A stretch of DNA of 6,037 nucleotides from an uncultured Oscillospiraceae bacterium (GTDB taxonomy: Bacteria; Bacillota; Clostridia; Oscillospirales; Oscillospiraceae). Location: contig CAUBQU010000092.1 of the NCBI GenBank assembly GCA_958438185.1, positions 1 to 6,037 on the forward strand. Direction: 5' to 3'. Under the pieces are notes generated by a model. It saw only the letters and a program-made list of their open reading frames with translations, was not told the origin of the DNA and did not search any database. Positions within the stretch are counted from its first letter, which is position 1. Each line of letters opens with the position of its first letter. Below, piece after piece: positions 1 to 5,890 of this stretch. Position numbers and translations under genes: made by a program.

Positions 1-204
1 CTCCCGGGCCACGGTAAATTGCTCTCCCTGGGCTGGCTCCTTGCTGGCTACCGGTGCAGCAGGCTGGCCCGCGTGCAGGCTCTCCGAAGCCAAGATCGCC
101 GTCACCGCCAGCACCAGCACCACAGAGACCAGCAGCGCGATCATCCGGCCATTGCCGCCATGCGGCGGGCGCTTGCGCCGGGTAGGCTGTGTTTGCGTCG
201 CCAT
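1..204 (-). CDS. N-terminal fragment of a single-pass membrane or exported protein, function unknown (runs off the window)
   Basis: Reading leftward from an ATG at 204-202, an open frame of 68 codons continues past the left edge without a stop. The first ~20 residues are polar and basic (MATQTQPTRRKRPPHGG...). A hydrophobic stretch follows at about residues 21-37 (MIALLVSVVLVLAVTAI), and then an Ala/Pro/Glu/Gln-rich linker. This is the usual start of a signal-anchor or exported protein in Gram-positive bacteria: a basic cytoplasmic tail, one helix, then a flexible extracytoplasmic spacer. A weak purine-rich ribosome-binding stretch (GGGGGGA) lies 5 nt before the ATG, and a promoter lies at 245-273. 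The gene follows the ABC operon on the same strand but is separated from it by a terminator, so it is probably its own transcription unit. The functional domain lies outside the window, so no function is proposed. Confidence 0.72.
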   Translation of the reverse strand, partial: MATQTQPTRRKRPPHGGNGRMIALLVSVVLVLAVTAILASESLHAGQPAAPVASKEPAQGEQFTVARE

Positions 205-244
205 AAGATTCCCCCCATCTCGCGTCATTGCATTCCTATCCTAC

Positions 245-273
245 AATATACAATATGCCACGCCGATTTGCAA
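245..273 (-). promoter_or_regulatory. Predicted sigma-A-type promoter of the left-edge membrane protein gene
   Basis: On the minus strand, a -35-like TTGCAA (273-268) is followed by exactly 17 nt and then TATATT (250-245), a 5/6 match to the -10 consensus. Transcription would start near 238, giving a leader of about 34 nt before the ATG at 204. The promoter sits directly downstream of the terminator that ends the ABC operon, which supports independent expression. It is a consensus-based prediction only. Confidence 0.5.
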
Positions 274-287
274 GCCTGCCCCGGCAG

Positions 288-333
288 AAAAAACGCGGCA
301 GCCCGCCCCAAAATTGGCAGACTGCCGCGTTTT
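288..333 (-). terminator. Rho-independent terminator of the TetR-ABC operon
   Basis: A perfect 12-bp inverted repeat is present: AAAACGCGGCAG at 290-301 and CTGCCGCGTTTT at 322-333, enclosing a 20-nt loop. On the minus strand the GC-rich stem ends in a run of six T (293-288). It begins 5 nt after the stop codon of the permease gene (341-339), the expected position for the end of that operon. The plus-strand reading also ends in four T, but no plus-strand gene enters from the left, so the minus strand is the relevant direction. Confidence 0.85.
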
Positions 334-338
334 GCCGC

Positions 339-1235
339 TTACCCCCGCTGCTTGCGCAGCCGGTTCAGCAGGATATAGATCCCCAGCAGGACGACGATCG
401 CGCTGCCCAGGACGAGATACATCGCGCCCTGACTGACCGCGTGGTCGAAGAAATAGAGCTTGCAGTCCACACTGTCCGCAATCTGCTGGACCACGCTCTC
501 CGGCAGTCCCTGGGCCTCCAAGGCAGCAAACGCGCCCCGCATCGTATGCCCGCGCAGCAGCGCCGTGCCATAGGTGCCGGGCAGAAACAGCAGCACCCGC
601 TGCAGCCCAATGCCGAAGCTGGAGATCGGCATATACGCCCCGCAGATAAACCCGTAGCCGGAGCTGACAATCGTCCCGACCGCGGAGATCTGCCCCTGGG
701 TCGACAGAAACAGGTTGATGATCGACGACAGCGCCGTCCCAAAGAACACCAGCAGGACGATATCCCCCAGGAGCAGGGCCACATCCCCGGCGGTGAGATA
801 CCAGCCCACCTTCCCCAGGTACAAAAGCCCGAGCCCCGCCGCAACGAGGCACACCAGAAGCGTGCTGCAGAGCGTCGCGCAGTAATAGCCCAGGGCCATC
901 GTCGCAGGCTTGACGGGCGTCAGCTGCAGATCGCGCCGCGCGCCGGTGACCTTGTCCTGCACCATCAGCATATTGGAGCAGAACGCCACCGTGACACAGC
1001 TGACCGCCAGCAGCGAGGAGACCAACTGCCCGCCGACCAGTCCGCCCAGGAGTTTACTATCCAGCGTCAAATTGCTAGGCAGCGAGGATGTGAATGCGTC
1101 CCGGTAGACGCCAGCCAGGAAGGTCGTATAGAGCACCAGCAGCACGGCCGGCGTGATGAGCGAGGTGATGAACATCCCCTTATCCTTAAAAAATAGCTTG
1201 CAATTTCGCCGGATCAATGCATAAAGACCAGTCAT
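339..1235 (-). CDS. ABC-2 type multidrug/antibiotic exporter, permease subunit
   Basis: A 298-residue integral membrane protein, the usual size for a stand-alone ABC-2 permease. Hydrophobic segments lie at about residues 22-42, 66-90, 113-140, 150-175, 183-204 and 272-291, six in all. The order is typical: a short cytoplasmic N-terminus (MTGLYALIRRNCKLFFKDKG), a GVYRD-type extracytoplasmic loop after helix 1, and a cytoplasmic TGARRDLQLTPVKP stretch between helices 2 and 3 that should contact the ATPase. A GAYMPISSF...LQ...FLPGTYG region follows helix 5, then a large loop (about 204-271). In this family two permeases pair with two ATPase subunits to export hydrophobic compounds. The start overlaps the ATPase stop in an ATGA (1235-1232), and GGGAGGT (1250-1244) lies 8 nt upstream, so translational coupling is likely. 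The substrate cannot be read from sequence. A terminator follows the gene. Confidence 0.9.
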   Translation of the reverse strand: MTGLYALIRRNCKLFFKDKGMFITSLITPAVLLVLYTTFLAGVYRDAFTSSLPSNLTLDSKLLGGLVGGQLVSSLLAVSCVTVAFCSNMLMVQDKVTGARRDLQLTPVKPATMALGYYCATLCSTLLVCLVAAGLGLLYLGKVGWYLTAGDVALLLGDIVLLVFFGTALSSIINLFLSTQGQISAVGTIVSSGYGFICGAYMPISSFGIGLQRVLLFLPGTYGTALLRGHTMRGAFAALEAQGLPESVVQQIADSVDCKLYFFDHAVSQGAMYLVLGSAIVVLLGIYILLNRLRKQRG

Positions 1236-2149
1236 TTTGCCGCACCTCCCGTCAGCTTCTTGCCGGTCACAGCCAAGAATACGTCGTCCATCTTGCCCTT
1301 GGATATCTCATAATCCCGGAACAGCGCCGGGTGCTGGACGATAAGCGCCGTGGCTGCCGCCGTATTGGGCACCGCCACCCGGATCCCGTCGTGCAATGGC
1401 GTGTACGGTGTCCCGAGGGCATCCCGTTCCTGGTCTGTCAGGCCGTATAGGGTGATAAAATCGCCGGTATAGCGGTTTTTCAGGTCCAGCGGCGAGCCCT
1501 CCGCCGCGATCTTCCCGCGGTCTAAGATGACGACATAGCTGGCCTCCGCCGCTTCCTCCATATAATGGGTCGTCAAGAAGACCGTCAGCCCCGCCTGCTG
1601 CTGCAGCTGGGTGATGACATCCCACAGCAGGCGGCGGGTCTGCGGGTCCAGCCCCGTCGTCGGCTCATCGAGGACCAGGATCTCCGGCTGATGCAGCAGC
1701 GCCCGGGCAATGTCGATCCGGCGGCGCTGCCCGCCGGAGAGCTTGCCGACCGGCCGATTCAGCAGGTCCGAAAAATCCAGAAGCTGCGCCAGCTCCGCCA
1801 GCCGCGCACGGAACGCGACCCCCTGGATGCCATAGAGCGCCGCCCGGCTGGCCAGGTTCTCCCGCACGCTCAGCGCCCGGTCCAATACCGAGCCCTGGAA
1901 GACAACGCCCAGCTTCCGCATCGCGGCCCGGGGGTCCCGGCGCATATTCTGGCCGCAGACCAAGACCTCACCGCTGTCCGGCATCAGCTGCCCGCACAGC
2001 ATGGCGATCGTCGTGCTCTTACCCGCGCCGTTGACGCCCAAAAACGCGAACAGCTGGCCCCGGCGCACTTCGATGCTCAGATCCCGCACCGCTTCAATTT
2101 GCCCAAAGGACTTGCGCAGCCCTGTTATTTGAATCACTTGCTCTTGCAT
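1232..2149 (-). CDS. ABC exporter ATP-binding subunit (DrrA/CcmA-like, multidrug type)
   Basis: With the chosen start the protein has 305 residues. It shows a complete nucleotide-binding domain: Walker A GVNGAGKST (38-46), Q-loop Q85, signature LSGGQ (137-141), Walker B ILVLDEP (157-163, catalytic E162), D-loop GLDP (166-169) and H-loop H195 in TTHYMEEA. A C-terminal extension (about 230-305) ends in a DDVFLAVTGK element, typical of drug-export ATPases related to DrrA. It should power the adjacent permease by ATP hydrolysis at the inner face of the membrane. The frame is open further upstream (to 2236), but the ATG at 2149 is preferred. It lies 1 nt after the TetR stop codon, follows a purine-rich GGAAGGA (2160-2154), and begins with the MQEQVIQITGLRKSFG expected at the start of this domain; the longer version would overlap the repressor gene. 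All catalytic motifs are intact. Confidence 0.94.
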   Translation of the reverse strand: MQEQVIQITGLRKSFGQIEAVRDLSIEVRRGQLFAFLGVNGAGKSTTIAMLCGQLMPDSGEVLVCGQNMRRDPRAAMRKLGVVFQGSVLDRALSVRENLASRAALYGIQGVAFRARLAELAQLLDFSDLLNRPVGKLSGGQRRRIDIARALLHQPEILVLDEPTTGLDPQTRRLLWDVITQLQQQAGLTVFLTTHYMEEAAEASYVVILDRGKIAAEGSPLDLKNRYTGDFITLYGLTDQERDALGTPYTPLHDGIRVAVPNTAAATALIVQHPALFRDYEISKGKMDDVFLAVTGKKLTGGAAK

Positions 2150-2150
2150 C

Positions 2151-2753
2151 CTATCCTTCCTTCCCTGTCTTATGCTTTTCTCGATCCGCCGTCTCCTTTG
2201 CCAAAAAGCACACCGCCGCGTTCTGCAGCATGGCATACGCCTGCTGCTTTTCCACCTGCAGCAGCCCGTTCAGCGTCAGAGACACCAGGCCCTCTGTATA
2301 AACGATCAAAAACAGCAGCAGCTGCTCGGCCACATCCCGCGGCAATTGCAGCTGCGCCGCGACACCGTCCGCAGTCCGGGCCTGGGCCGCCGGGTCATAC
2401 AGCAGGCCGATGCCCCCGGCCGCCTGCAGCGCCGCCGGGTCTGCCCGCAGATAGCGCAGCAGCTGGGGCGTATCCACCGCCAGGTCGACATACGTCGCGC
2501 CGATGCGCCAAAAATCCAGGACGGCGTCCGCCCCCTTTGGCTTGATCCGCTGCCGGACGGCCTCCACCGCGTATTGAAACAGCGCCTGCCGATAAGCTTC
2601 CATGCTGCCAAACTGCCAGAGGATCGGCTGGGTTGAGCACCCCAGAGATGCAGCCAGGCGCTTGATCTGCACCGCCGCCGCGCCCTCACGCTCGATCAGC
2701 TCCAGCCCCGCCTGCAGCATCTGCCCCCGGGTGATCTGTACTTTGCGCCCCAA
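2151..2753 (-). CDS. TetR/AcrR-family transcriptional regulator, probable local repressor of the ABC exporter
   Basis: A 200-residue protein of typical TetR-family size. Residues 1-50 form the DNA-binding domain. The helix-turn-helix covers about 28-50 (VQIKRLAASLGCSTQPILWQFGS), followed by MEAYRQAL, matching the family pattern of recognition helix, aromatic, then the start of helix 4. Residues from about 55 to 185 are mainly helical and form the less conserved ligand-binding/dimerisation part (FWRIGATYVDLAVDTPQLLRYL, LLLFLIVYTEGLVSL). The start is a TTG at 2753-2751, chosen because AAAGGAG lies 9 nt upstream (2769-2763). The first in-frame ATG is residue 12 (M12), which lacks a good site and would trim helix 1. 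It is first in the operon, 1 nt before the ATPase gene, and palindromes overlap its promoter, so autorepression relieved by an exported compound is the natural inference. The inducer is unknown. Confidence 0.9.
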   Translation of the reverse strand: MGRKVQITRGQMLQAGLELIEREGAAAVQIKRLAASLGCSTQPILWQFGSMEAYRQALFQYAVEAVRQRIKPKGADAVLDFWRIGATYVDLAVDTPQLLRYLRADPAALQAAGGIGLLYDPAAQARTADGVAAQLQLPRDVAEQLLLFLIVYTEGLVSLTLNGLLQVEKQQAYAMLQNAAVCFLAKETADREKHKTGKEG

Positions 2754-2762
2754 GTTTCCGCA

Positions 2763-2769
2763 CTCCTTT
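2763..2769 (-). promoter_or_regulatory. Ribosome-binding site deciding the TTG start of the TetR gene
   Basis: On the minus strand AAAGGAG (2769-2763) lies 9 nt before the TTG at 2753. No in-frame ATG or GTG lies at a suitable distance, so this site argues for the unusual TTG initiation codon. Confidence 0.7.
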
Positions 2770-2780
2770 CTATAATCTCG

Positions 2781-2803
2781 TTTATATAAATTAGTTTACA
2801 CTA
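2781..2803. promoter_or_regulatory. Candidate TetR operator: two palindromes over the promoter and start point of the repressor operon
   Basis: TAGTTTACACTA at 2792-2803 is a 10/12-symmetric palindrome with TAGT/ACTA arms, and it covers the -10 box of the minus-strand promoter. Immediately beside it, TTTATATAAA (2781-2790) is a perfect 10-bp palindrome over the predicted start point (about 2786). TetR-family dimers bind short palindromes in such positions, and the TetR gene is the first gene downstream. Which of the two is the true operator, or whether both are half of a larger site, cannot be decided from sequence. AT-rich DNA in a GC-rich genome gives some symmetry by chance. Confidence 0.5.
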
Positions 2804-2821
2804 TTAGGAAGCCCCTGTCAA
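2793..2821 (-). promoter_or_regulatory. Promoter of the TetR-ABC operon
   Basis: On the minus strand a perfect consensus -35 TTGACA (2821-2816) is followed by a 17-nt spacer and TAAACT (2798-2793), a 4/6 match to the -10 box. Predicted transcription starts near 2786, giving a leader of about 33 nt before the TTG at 2753. The consensus -35 with ideal spacing fits a promoter that is intrinsically strong and held off by a repressor. Confidence 0.7.
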
Positions 2822-2829
2822 GTTTTTCT

Positions 2830-2857
2830 TTGCAAAATTCCACCCGGCATGTATAAT
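2830..2857 (+). promoter_or_regulatory. Promoter of the two-component system operon
   Basis: A perfect -10 TATAAT (2852-2857) is preceded, after a 16-nt spacer, by TTGCAA (2830-2835), a 4/6 match to -35. Transcription would start around 2863-2865, within or at the edge of the Shine-Dalgarno sequence GAGGTGA (2864-2870), so the leader would be only about 11-13 nt. The weak -35 leaves room for activation by the response regulator itself, but no clear direct-repeat site for it is recognised here. Confidence 0.65.
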
Positions 2858-2875
2858 GAGCGTGAGGTGATTGCC

Positions 2876-3550
2876 ATGAAGCTTCTGATTGCGGAGGACG
2901 AGCCCGACCTGGCGGAAGCCCTGCAAATTTTCTTCGAGAAAAACCAATTCACCGTCGATACCGTCTCCAACGGCGCCGACGCCTACGCCTACGCCCAGTC
3001 TGGCGGCTACGACGCACTAATCTTAGATGTCATGATGCCCAAGCTCAGCGGCCTTGCCGTCGTGCGGCAGCTGCGGGCCCAGGGCTTTGCCGCCCCCATT
3101 ATGCTGCTGACCGCCCGGGGCGAGAAGGACGACCGGGTCGAAGGCTTCGACGCCGGGGCGGACGATTATCTCCCCAAGCCCTTCGCGCCGGACGAGCTGC
3201 TCAGCCGCGTCAGGGCGCTGCTGCGCCGCACCGGCGGCTATACGCCGACGGTCCTGACCTACGCTGACCTTGCCCTGGACTGCACCACGGGTCTGCTGTC
3301 CTGCGGCCGCCAGGCCGTCTGTCTCAGCGGGCGGGAATTCCAGGTCATGGAGCTGCTGCTCCGGGCCCCGGCCCGCCTGTTCCCGGCGGAGGAGATCATG
3401 GAGCGCGTCCGGGGCTGGGACAGTGACGCGGAGATCCACGTCGTCTGGGTCCATATCTCCAACCTGCGCAAAAAGCTACAGGCCATCGGCTCCCGGGTCA
3501 CCATCCGCGCCAAGCGCTCCATGGGCTACCGGCTGGAGGAGAAGCCATGA
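2876..3550 (+). CDS. OmpR/PhoB-family response regulator
   Basis: A 224-residue DNA-binding response regulator. The receiver domain (1 to about 118) has the acidic pair E7-D8, phospho-acceptor D51 in LILDVMMPKLSG, the switch threonine T79 in LLTAR, and K101 in DDYLPKPF. The C-terminal winged-helix domain (about 126-224) contains SGREFQVMELLLR, the recognition-helix region EIHVVWVHISNLRKKL, and the terminal hairpin IRAKRSMGYRLE. It should be phosphorylated by the overlapping kinase and then bind direct-repeat sites in target promoters. The ATG at 2876 is preferred over an upstream in-frame ATG at 2849. GAGGTGA sits 5 nt before it, MKLLIAEDEP is the canonical receiver start, and the -10 box lies after the 2849 codon. 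The stop overlaps the kinase start in an ATGA (3547-3550). All key residues are present. The regulon cannot be told from this window. Confidence 0.94.
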   Translation: MKLLIAEDEPDLAEALQIFFEKNQFTVDTVSNGADAYAYAQSGGYDALILDVMMPKLSGLAVVRQLRAQGFAAPIMLLTARGEKDDRVEGFDAGADDYLPKPFAPDELLSRVRALLRRTGGYTPTVLTYADLALDCTTGLLSCGRQAVCLSGREFQVMELLLRAPARLFPAEEIMERVRGWDSDAEIHVVWVHISNLRKKLQAIGSRVTIRAKRSMGYRLEEKP

Positions 3551-4779
3551 TCCGGCGGCTGCAGCGGCGCTTTATCCGCATCACCATGGCCGCCGTCGCC
3601 GCCGTGCTCCTGCTGCTGAGCCTCTGTGTCAACGCCGCCAATCTCATCTCGGTCAATGCCGATCTCAATGACACACTGCGCATGATCTACCACAACGCCG
3701 GGACGATCCCCAACCAACCGGGAAAGGATGCGCCCCAGGGCGCGCCGCCGGATTTCTTCAATTCCGAGACGCCGTTTTCCACCCGCTATTTCGTCCTGCG
3801 CTATACAAGCGCCGGCGACCTGACCTCCGCCGACCTCGGCCACATCGCCGCCGTCACAGAGGCAGACACGGCCCCGTACCTTGCCAAGGCGCTGGACCAC
3901 GGCACAGGCTTTGGCTACACCGACGGCTATAAATTCTACGTCGCCGAGACCGGCGGCGGCCGGTGCATGGCCATCTTCCTCGATTGCAGCCAGCAGGCGC
4001 GCAGCGTGCGCAAGATCGCCCTCTGGTCCCTGGCCGCAGATCTGGTCTGCCTGCTTCTTGTTTATCTGCTCGTCACGCTGTTTTCCCGCCGGGCCATCGC
4101 CCCGGTGGTCCGCAGCGCGGCGCAGCAGAAGCAATTTATTACCGACGCCAGCCACGAGCTCAAAACGCCGCTGACCGTCCTCACGACAAGCCTCCGGGTG
4201 CTGGAAATGGAGGTCGGGCCGCAGAAATGGATCGACAAAGCCCGCCTGCAGACAGAGAAAATGGCCGCGCTGGTGAACGACCTCGTCACCCTCTCGCGCC
4301 TGGACGAGGAAGAGCCGCCGCTGACACTGACGGACCTCGACCTCAGCCAGGTCGTCGCCGACGCAGCCGCGCCGTTCGCCGACGCTGCCGCCCAGGCGGG
4401 CCACAGCCTGCGCTGTACGATCCCGTCCGGCCTGCGTCTGCACGGCGATGCAGGGGCCATCGGCCAGCTTGTGGGTATTTTTCTGGACAATGCGCTGAAA
4501 TATACCACCCCGGGCGGCGAGATCACACTGGAGCTGCGGCCGATCCGCGGCGGCGCGCAGCTTTGCTTCGCAAACCCCTGCCAGCCCATGCCGCCGGAGC
4601 AGGTCGCCCAGCTCTTTCACCGCTTTTACCGGGCCGATGACGCCCGCGGCAGCGGCGGCGGGTTCGGCATCGGCCTGTCCATCGCCCGCAGCATCGCCCA
4701 GGCCCACCGGGGCGACGCCACCGCCGTCTGCCCCACCCCGGATACGATCCGTTTCACCGTCACGCTCCGCTCGATCTAA
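3547..4779 (+). CDS. Membrane sensor histidine kinase (partner of the upstream regulator)
   Basis: A 410-residue kinase, translationally coupled to the regulator (ATGA overlap; GGAGGAG at 3535-3541). Domains in order: transmembrane helix 1 (about 12-34); an extracytoplasmic sensor (about 35-157) with RYFVLRY, a HIAAVTEAD stretch and MAIFLDCS; transmembrane helix 2 (about 158-180); a short linker; the dimerisation/phosphoacceptor domain with H203 in SHELKTPLT; and an ATP-binding domain with N-box LDNALKYT (313-320, N315), FHRFYRAD (357-364) and glycine-rich GGGFGIGLSIA (370-380). There is no room for a full HAMP domain between helix 2 and the H-box: only about 20 residues separate them. The usual DxGxG (G1) motif is replaced by ANPCQPMPPEQ (342-352), a variant that I recall in many Firmicutes kinases. 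The sensor resembles a domain common in Clostridia kinases whose signal is not known to me. It probably autophosphorylates H203 and transfers to D51 of the regulator. Confidence 0.92.
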   Translation: MIRRLQRRFIRITMAAVAAVLLLLSLCVNAANLISVNADLNDTLRMIYHNAGTIPNQPGKDAPQGAPPDFFNSETPFSTRYFVLRYTSAGDLTSADLGHIAAVTEADTAPYLAKALDHGTGFGYTDGYKFYVAETGGGRCMAIFLDCSQQARSVRKIALWSLAADLVCLLLVYLLVTLFSRRAIAPVVRSAAQQKQFITDASHELKTPLTVLTTSLRVLEMEVGPQKWIDKARLQTEKMAALVNDLVTLSRLDEEEPPLTLTDLDLSQVVADAAAPFADAAAQAGHSLRCTIPSGLRLHGDAGAIGQLVGIFLDNALKYTTPGGEITLELRPIRGGAQLCFANPCQPMPPEQVAQLFHRFYRADDARGSGGGFGIGLSIARSIAQAHRGDATAVCPTPDTIRFTVTLRSI

Positions 4780-4803
4780 AGCGCTAAATCGCAAAATATC
4801 ACA

Positions 4804-4844
4804 CAAAGCCGCCCCAGCGTTCTGCTGCGGCGGCTTTGCTTTTT
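4804..4844 (+). terminator. Rho-independent terminator of the two-component operon
   Basis: CAAAGCCGCC (4804-4813) pairs perfectly with GGCGGCTTTG (4829-4838). Inside, CAGC (4815-4818) pairs with GCTG (4824-4827) around a GTTCT loop. A run of five T (4840-4844) follows after one C. It lies 24 nt after the kinase stop codon. Confidence 0.9.
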
Positions 4845-4864
4845 GGGGCAGGTTCGGGTATAAT
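4836..4864 (+). promoter_or_regulatory. Predicted promoter of the hydrolase gene, overlapping the preceding terminator
   Basis: A perfect TATAAT (4859-4864) has TTGCTT (4836-4841) 17 nt upstream, a 3/6 match to -35. The -35 lies in the 3' arm and T-tail of the terminator hairpin. Predicted start is near 4871, giving a leader of about 48 nt before the ATG at 4919. The -10 is convincing; the -35 is weak. Confidence 0.55.
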
Positions 4865-4918
4865 AAATAAAAACACATAAACTGGGCGTGTATGCCCGTA
4901 GAAAGGAGTGGATGGAAC

Positions 4919-5890
4919 ATGGCCTGGTGTTGGATCGGCCTGACGCTGCTGGGCGTGGCAGGTCTGGTGCTGCTGGCGGCGTATATCTGCTGCCGCCTGG
5001 CATTTTTAGTGCAGCGCACCGATGGCGATCCCTTTGCCTTTCCCCGGGGCAAACAATATGCCCCCTACCGGGACGAAGCCCGGCAGCTGGTGGAGGACGC
5101 GCTGGCTGTGCCCTACCAGGACGTCTGGATTCAAAGCCCCGACGGGCTGCAGCTGCACGGAAAATTTTACGACGCCGCGCCGGACGCCCCAATTATGCTG
5201 ATGCTGCATGGGTACAAAAGCACCGCCGAGCGGGATTTCTGCGGCGGCCTGCGGGAAGCCCGGGCCGCTGGCTTCCGGGTCCTGCTGGCAGACCAGCGGG
5301 CCCACGGGCGCAGCGCGGGCAAATACCTGACCTTCGGCATCCGGGAGCGGGAGGACTGCCAAGCCTGGGTGCAGTATCTGCTGCAAGCATACGGCCCGGA
5401 GACGAAGATCCTACTCTACGGCATCTCCATGGGCGCGGCGACGGTCCTGATGGCAGCGGGACCGTCGCTGCCGCTGCAGGTTGCGGGGATCATCGCCGAC
5501 TGCGGCTACACGTCACCCCGGGCGATCATTGAGAAGGTGCTGTGGCAGATGCACTACCCCATCCGCCCCCTGTACTGGCTCATTCGCCTGGGCGGGCGGC
5601 TGTTCGGCGGCTTCGACCTGGAGGAAGACAGCGCCCTGGCCGCAATGGACCGCTGCCAGACGCCAGTGCTGCTCCTCCATGGCAGCGGGGACAAATTCGT
5701 CCCCTGCCAGATGAGCCGGGACCTCTACGCCCGCTGCCGCGCGCCGGTCAAGCGCCTGTGCGTCATCCCCGAAGCGGGGCACGGCATCAGCTATCTGGTG
5801 GACAAGCCCGCGTACCTGGCGGCGCTTTCTGAATTTCTCCAAGCCATCGGCCTGGGGCCACTGCTGAGCGTGTCAAAAAAGTATTTTTGA
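4919..5890 (+). CDS. Membrane-anchored alpha/beta hydrolase (serine esterase/peptidase-like)
   Basis: A 323-residue protein. A single N-terminal hydrophobic helix (about 4-30) probably anchors it, and an alpha/beta-hydrolase domain follows. Visible motifs are the oxyanion-hole region MLMLHGYKST (93-102), LLADQRAHGRS (122-132), the nucleophile elbow GISMG (168-172, S170), the acid D258 in HGSGDKFVP, and the catalytic histidine H288 in EAGHG, so the Ser-Asp-His triad is complete. The pattern matches the broad Firmicutes group of YqkD-like hydrolases with unassigned substrates; esterase, thioesterase or peptidase activity are all possible. The ATG at 4919 is chosen over an in-frame ATG at 4892 because AAAGGAG (4902-4908) lies 10 nt before it and the hydrophobic helix then starts at once. 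The gene stands alone between a terminator and a hairpin-rich region. Its last eight codons, including the stop, lie in a perfect inverted repeat (5866-5897), and the C-terminal tail may be recently altered. Confidence 0.9.
   Translation: MAWCWIGLTLLGVAGLVLLAAYICCRLAFLVQRTDGDPFAFPRGKQYAPYRDEARQLVEDALAVPYQDVWIQSPDGLQLHGKFYDAAPDAPIMLMLHGYKSTAERDFCGGLREARAAGFRVLLADQRAHGRSAGKYLTFGIREREDCQAWVQYLLQAYGPETKILLYGISMGAATVLMAAGPSLPLQVAGIIADCGYTSPRAIIEKVLWQMHYPIRPLYWLIRLGGRLFGGFDLEEDSALAAMDRCQTPVLLLHGSGDKFVPCQMSRDLYARCRAPVKRLCVIPEAGHGISYLVDKPAYLAALSEFLQAIGLGPLLSVSKKYF

Noticed and set aside
19..378. Plus-strand frames over the left-edge region
   Set aside because: They are Arg/His-rich, have no ribosome-binding site, and run through the minus-strand promoter and terminator. 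The minus-strand signal-anchor frame explains the region better.
228..1196. A 322-codon plus-strand frame opposite the ABC permease
   Set aside because: Its composition is dominated by Gln, Arg and Asp as expected from the reverse strand of a hydrophobic membrane protein gene. The true permease on the minus strand has full family features.
2076..2236. Longer ATPase start at 2236
   Set aside because: The extra 29 residues are Arg/Cys-rich, do not match the family, and would overlap the TetR coding end. The ATG at 2149 has a ribosome-binding site and the expected N-terminus.
1565..2545. A 326-codon plus-strand frame opposite the ATPase and TetR genes
   Set aside because: It spans two well-supported minus-strand genes, has no recognisable domain, and becomes Pro/Ala repeat-like at the end.
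3526..5052. A 508-codon open frame antisense to the sensor kinase
   Set aside because: It mirrors the kinase gene in a GC-rich genome where antisense stops are rare. It is low in complexity, has no domain or ribosome-binding site, and crosses a terminator and a promoter.
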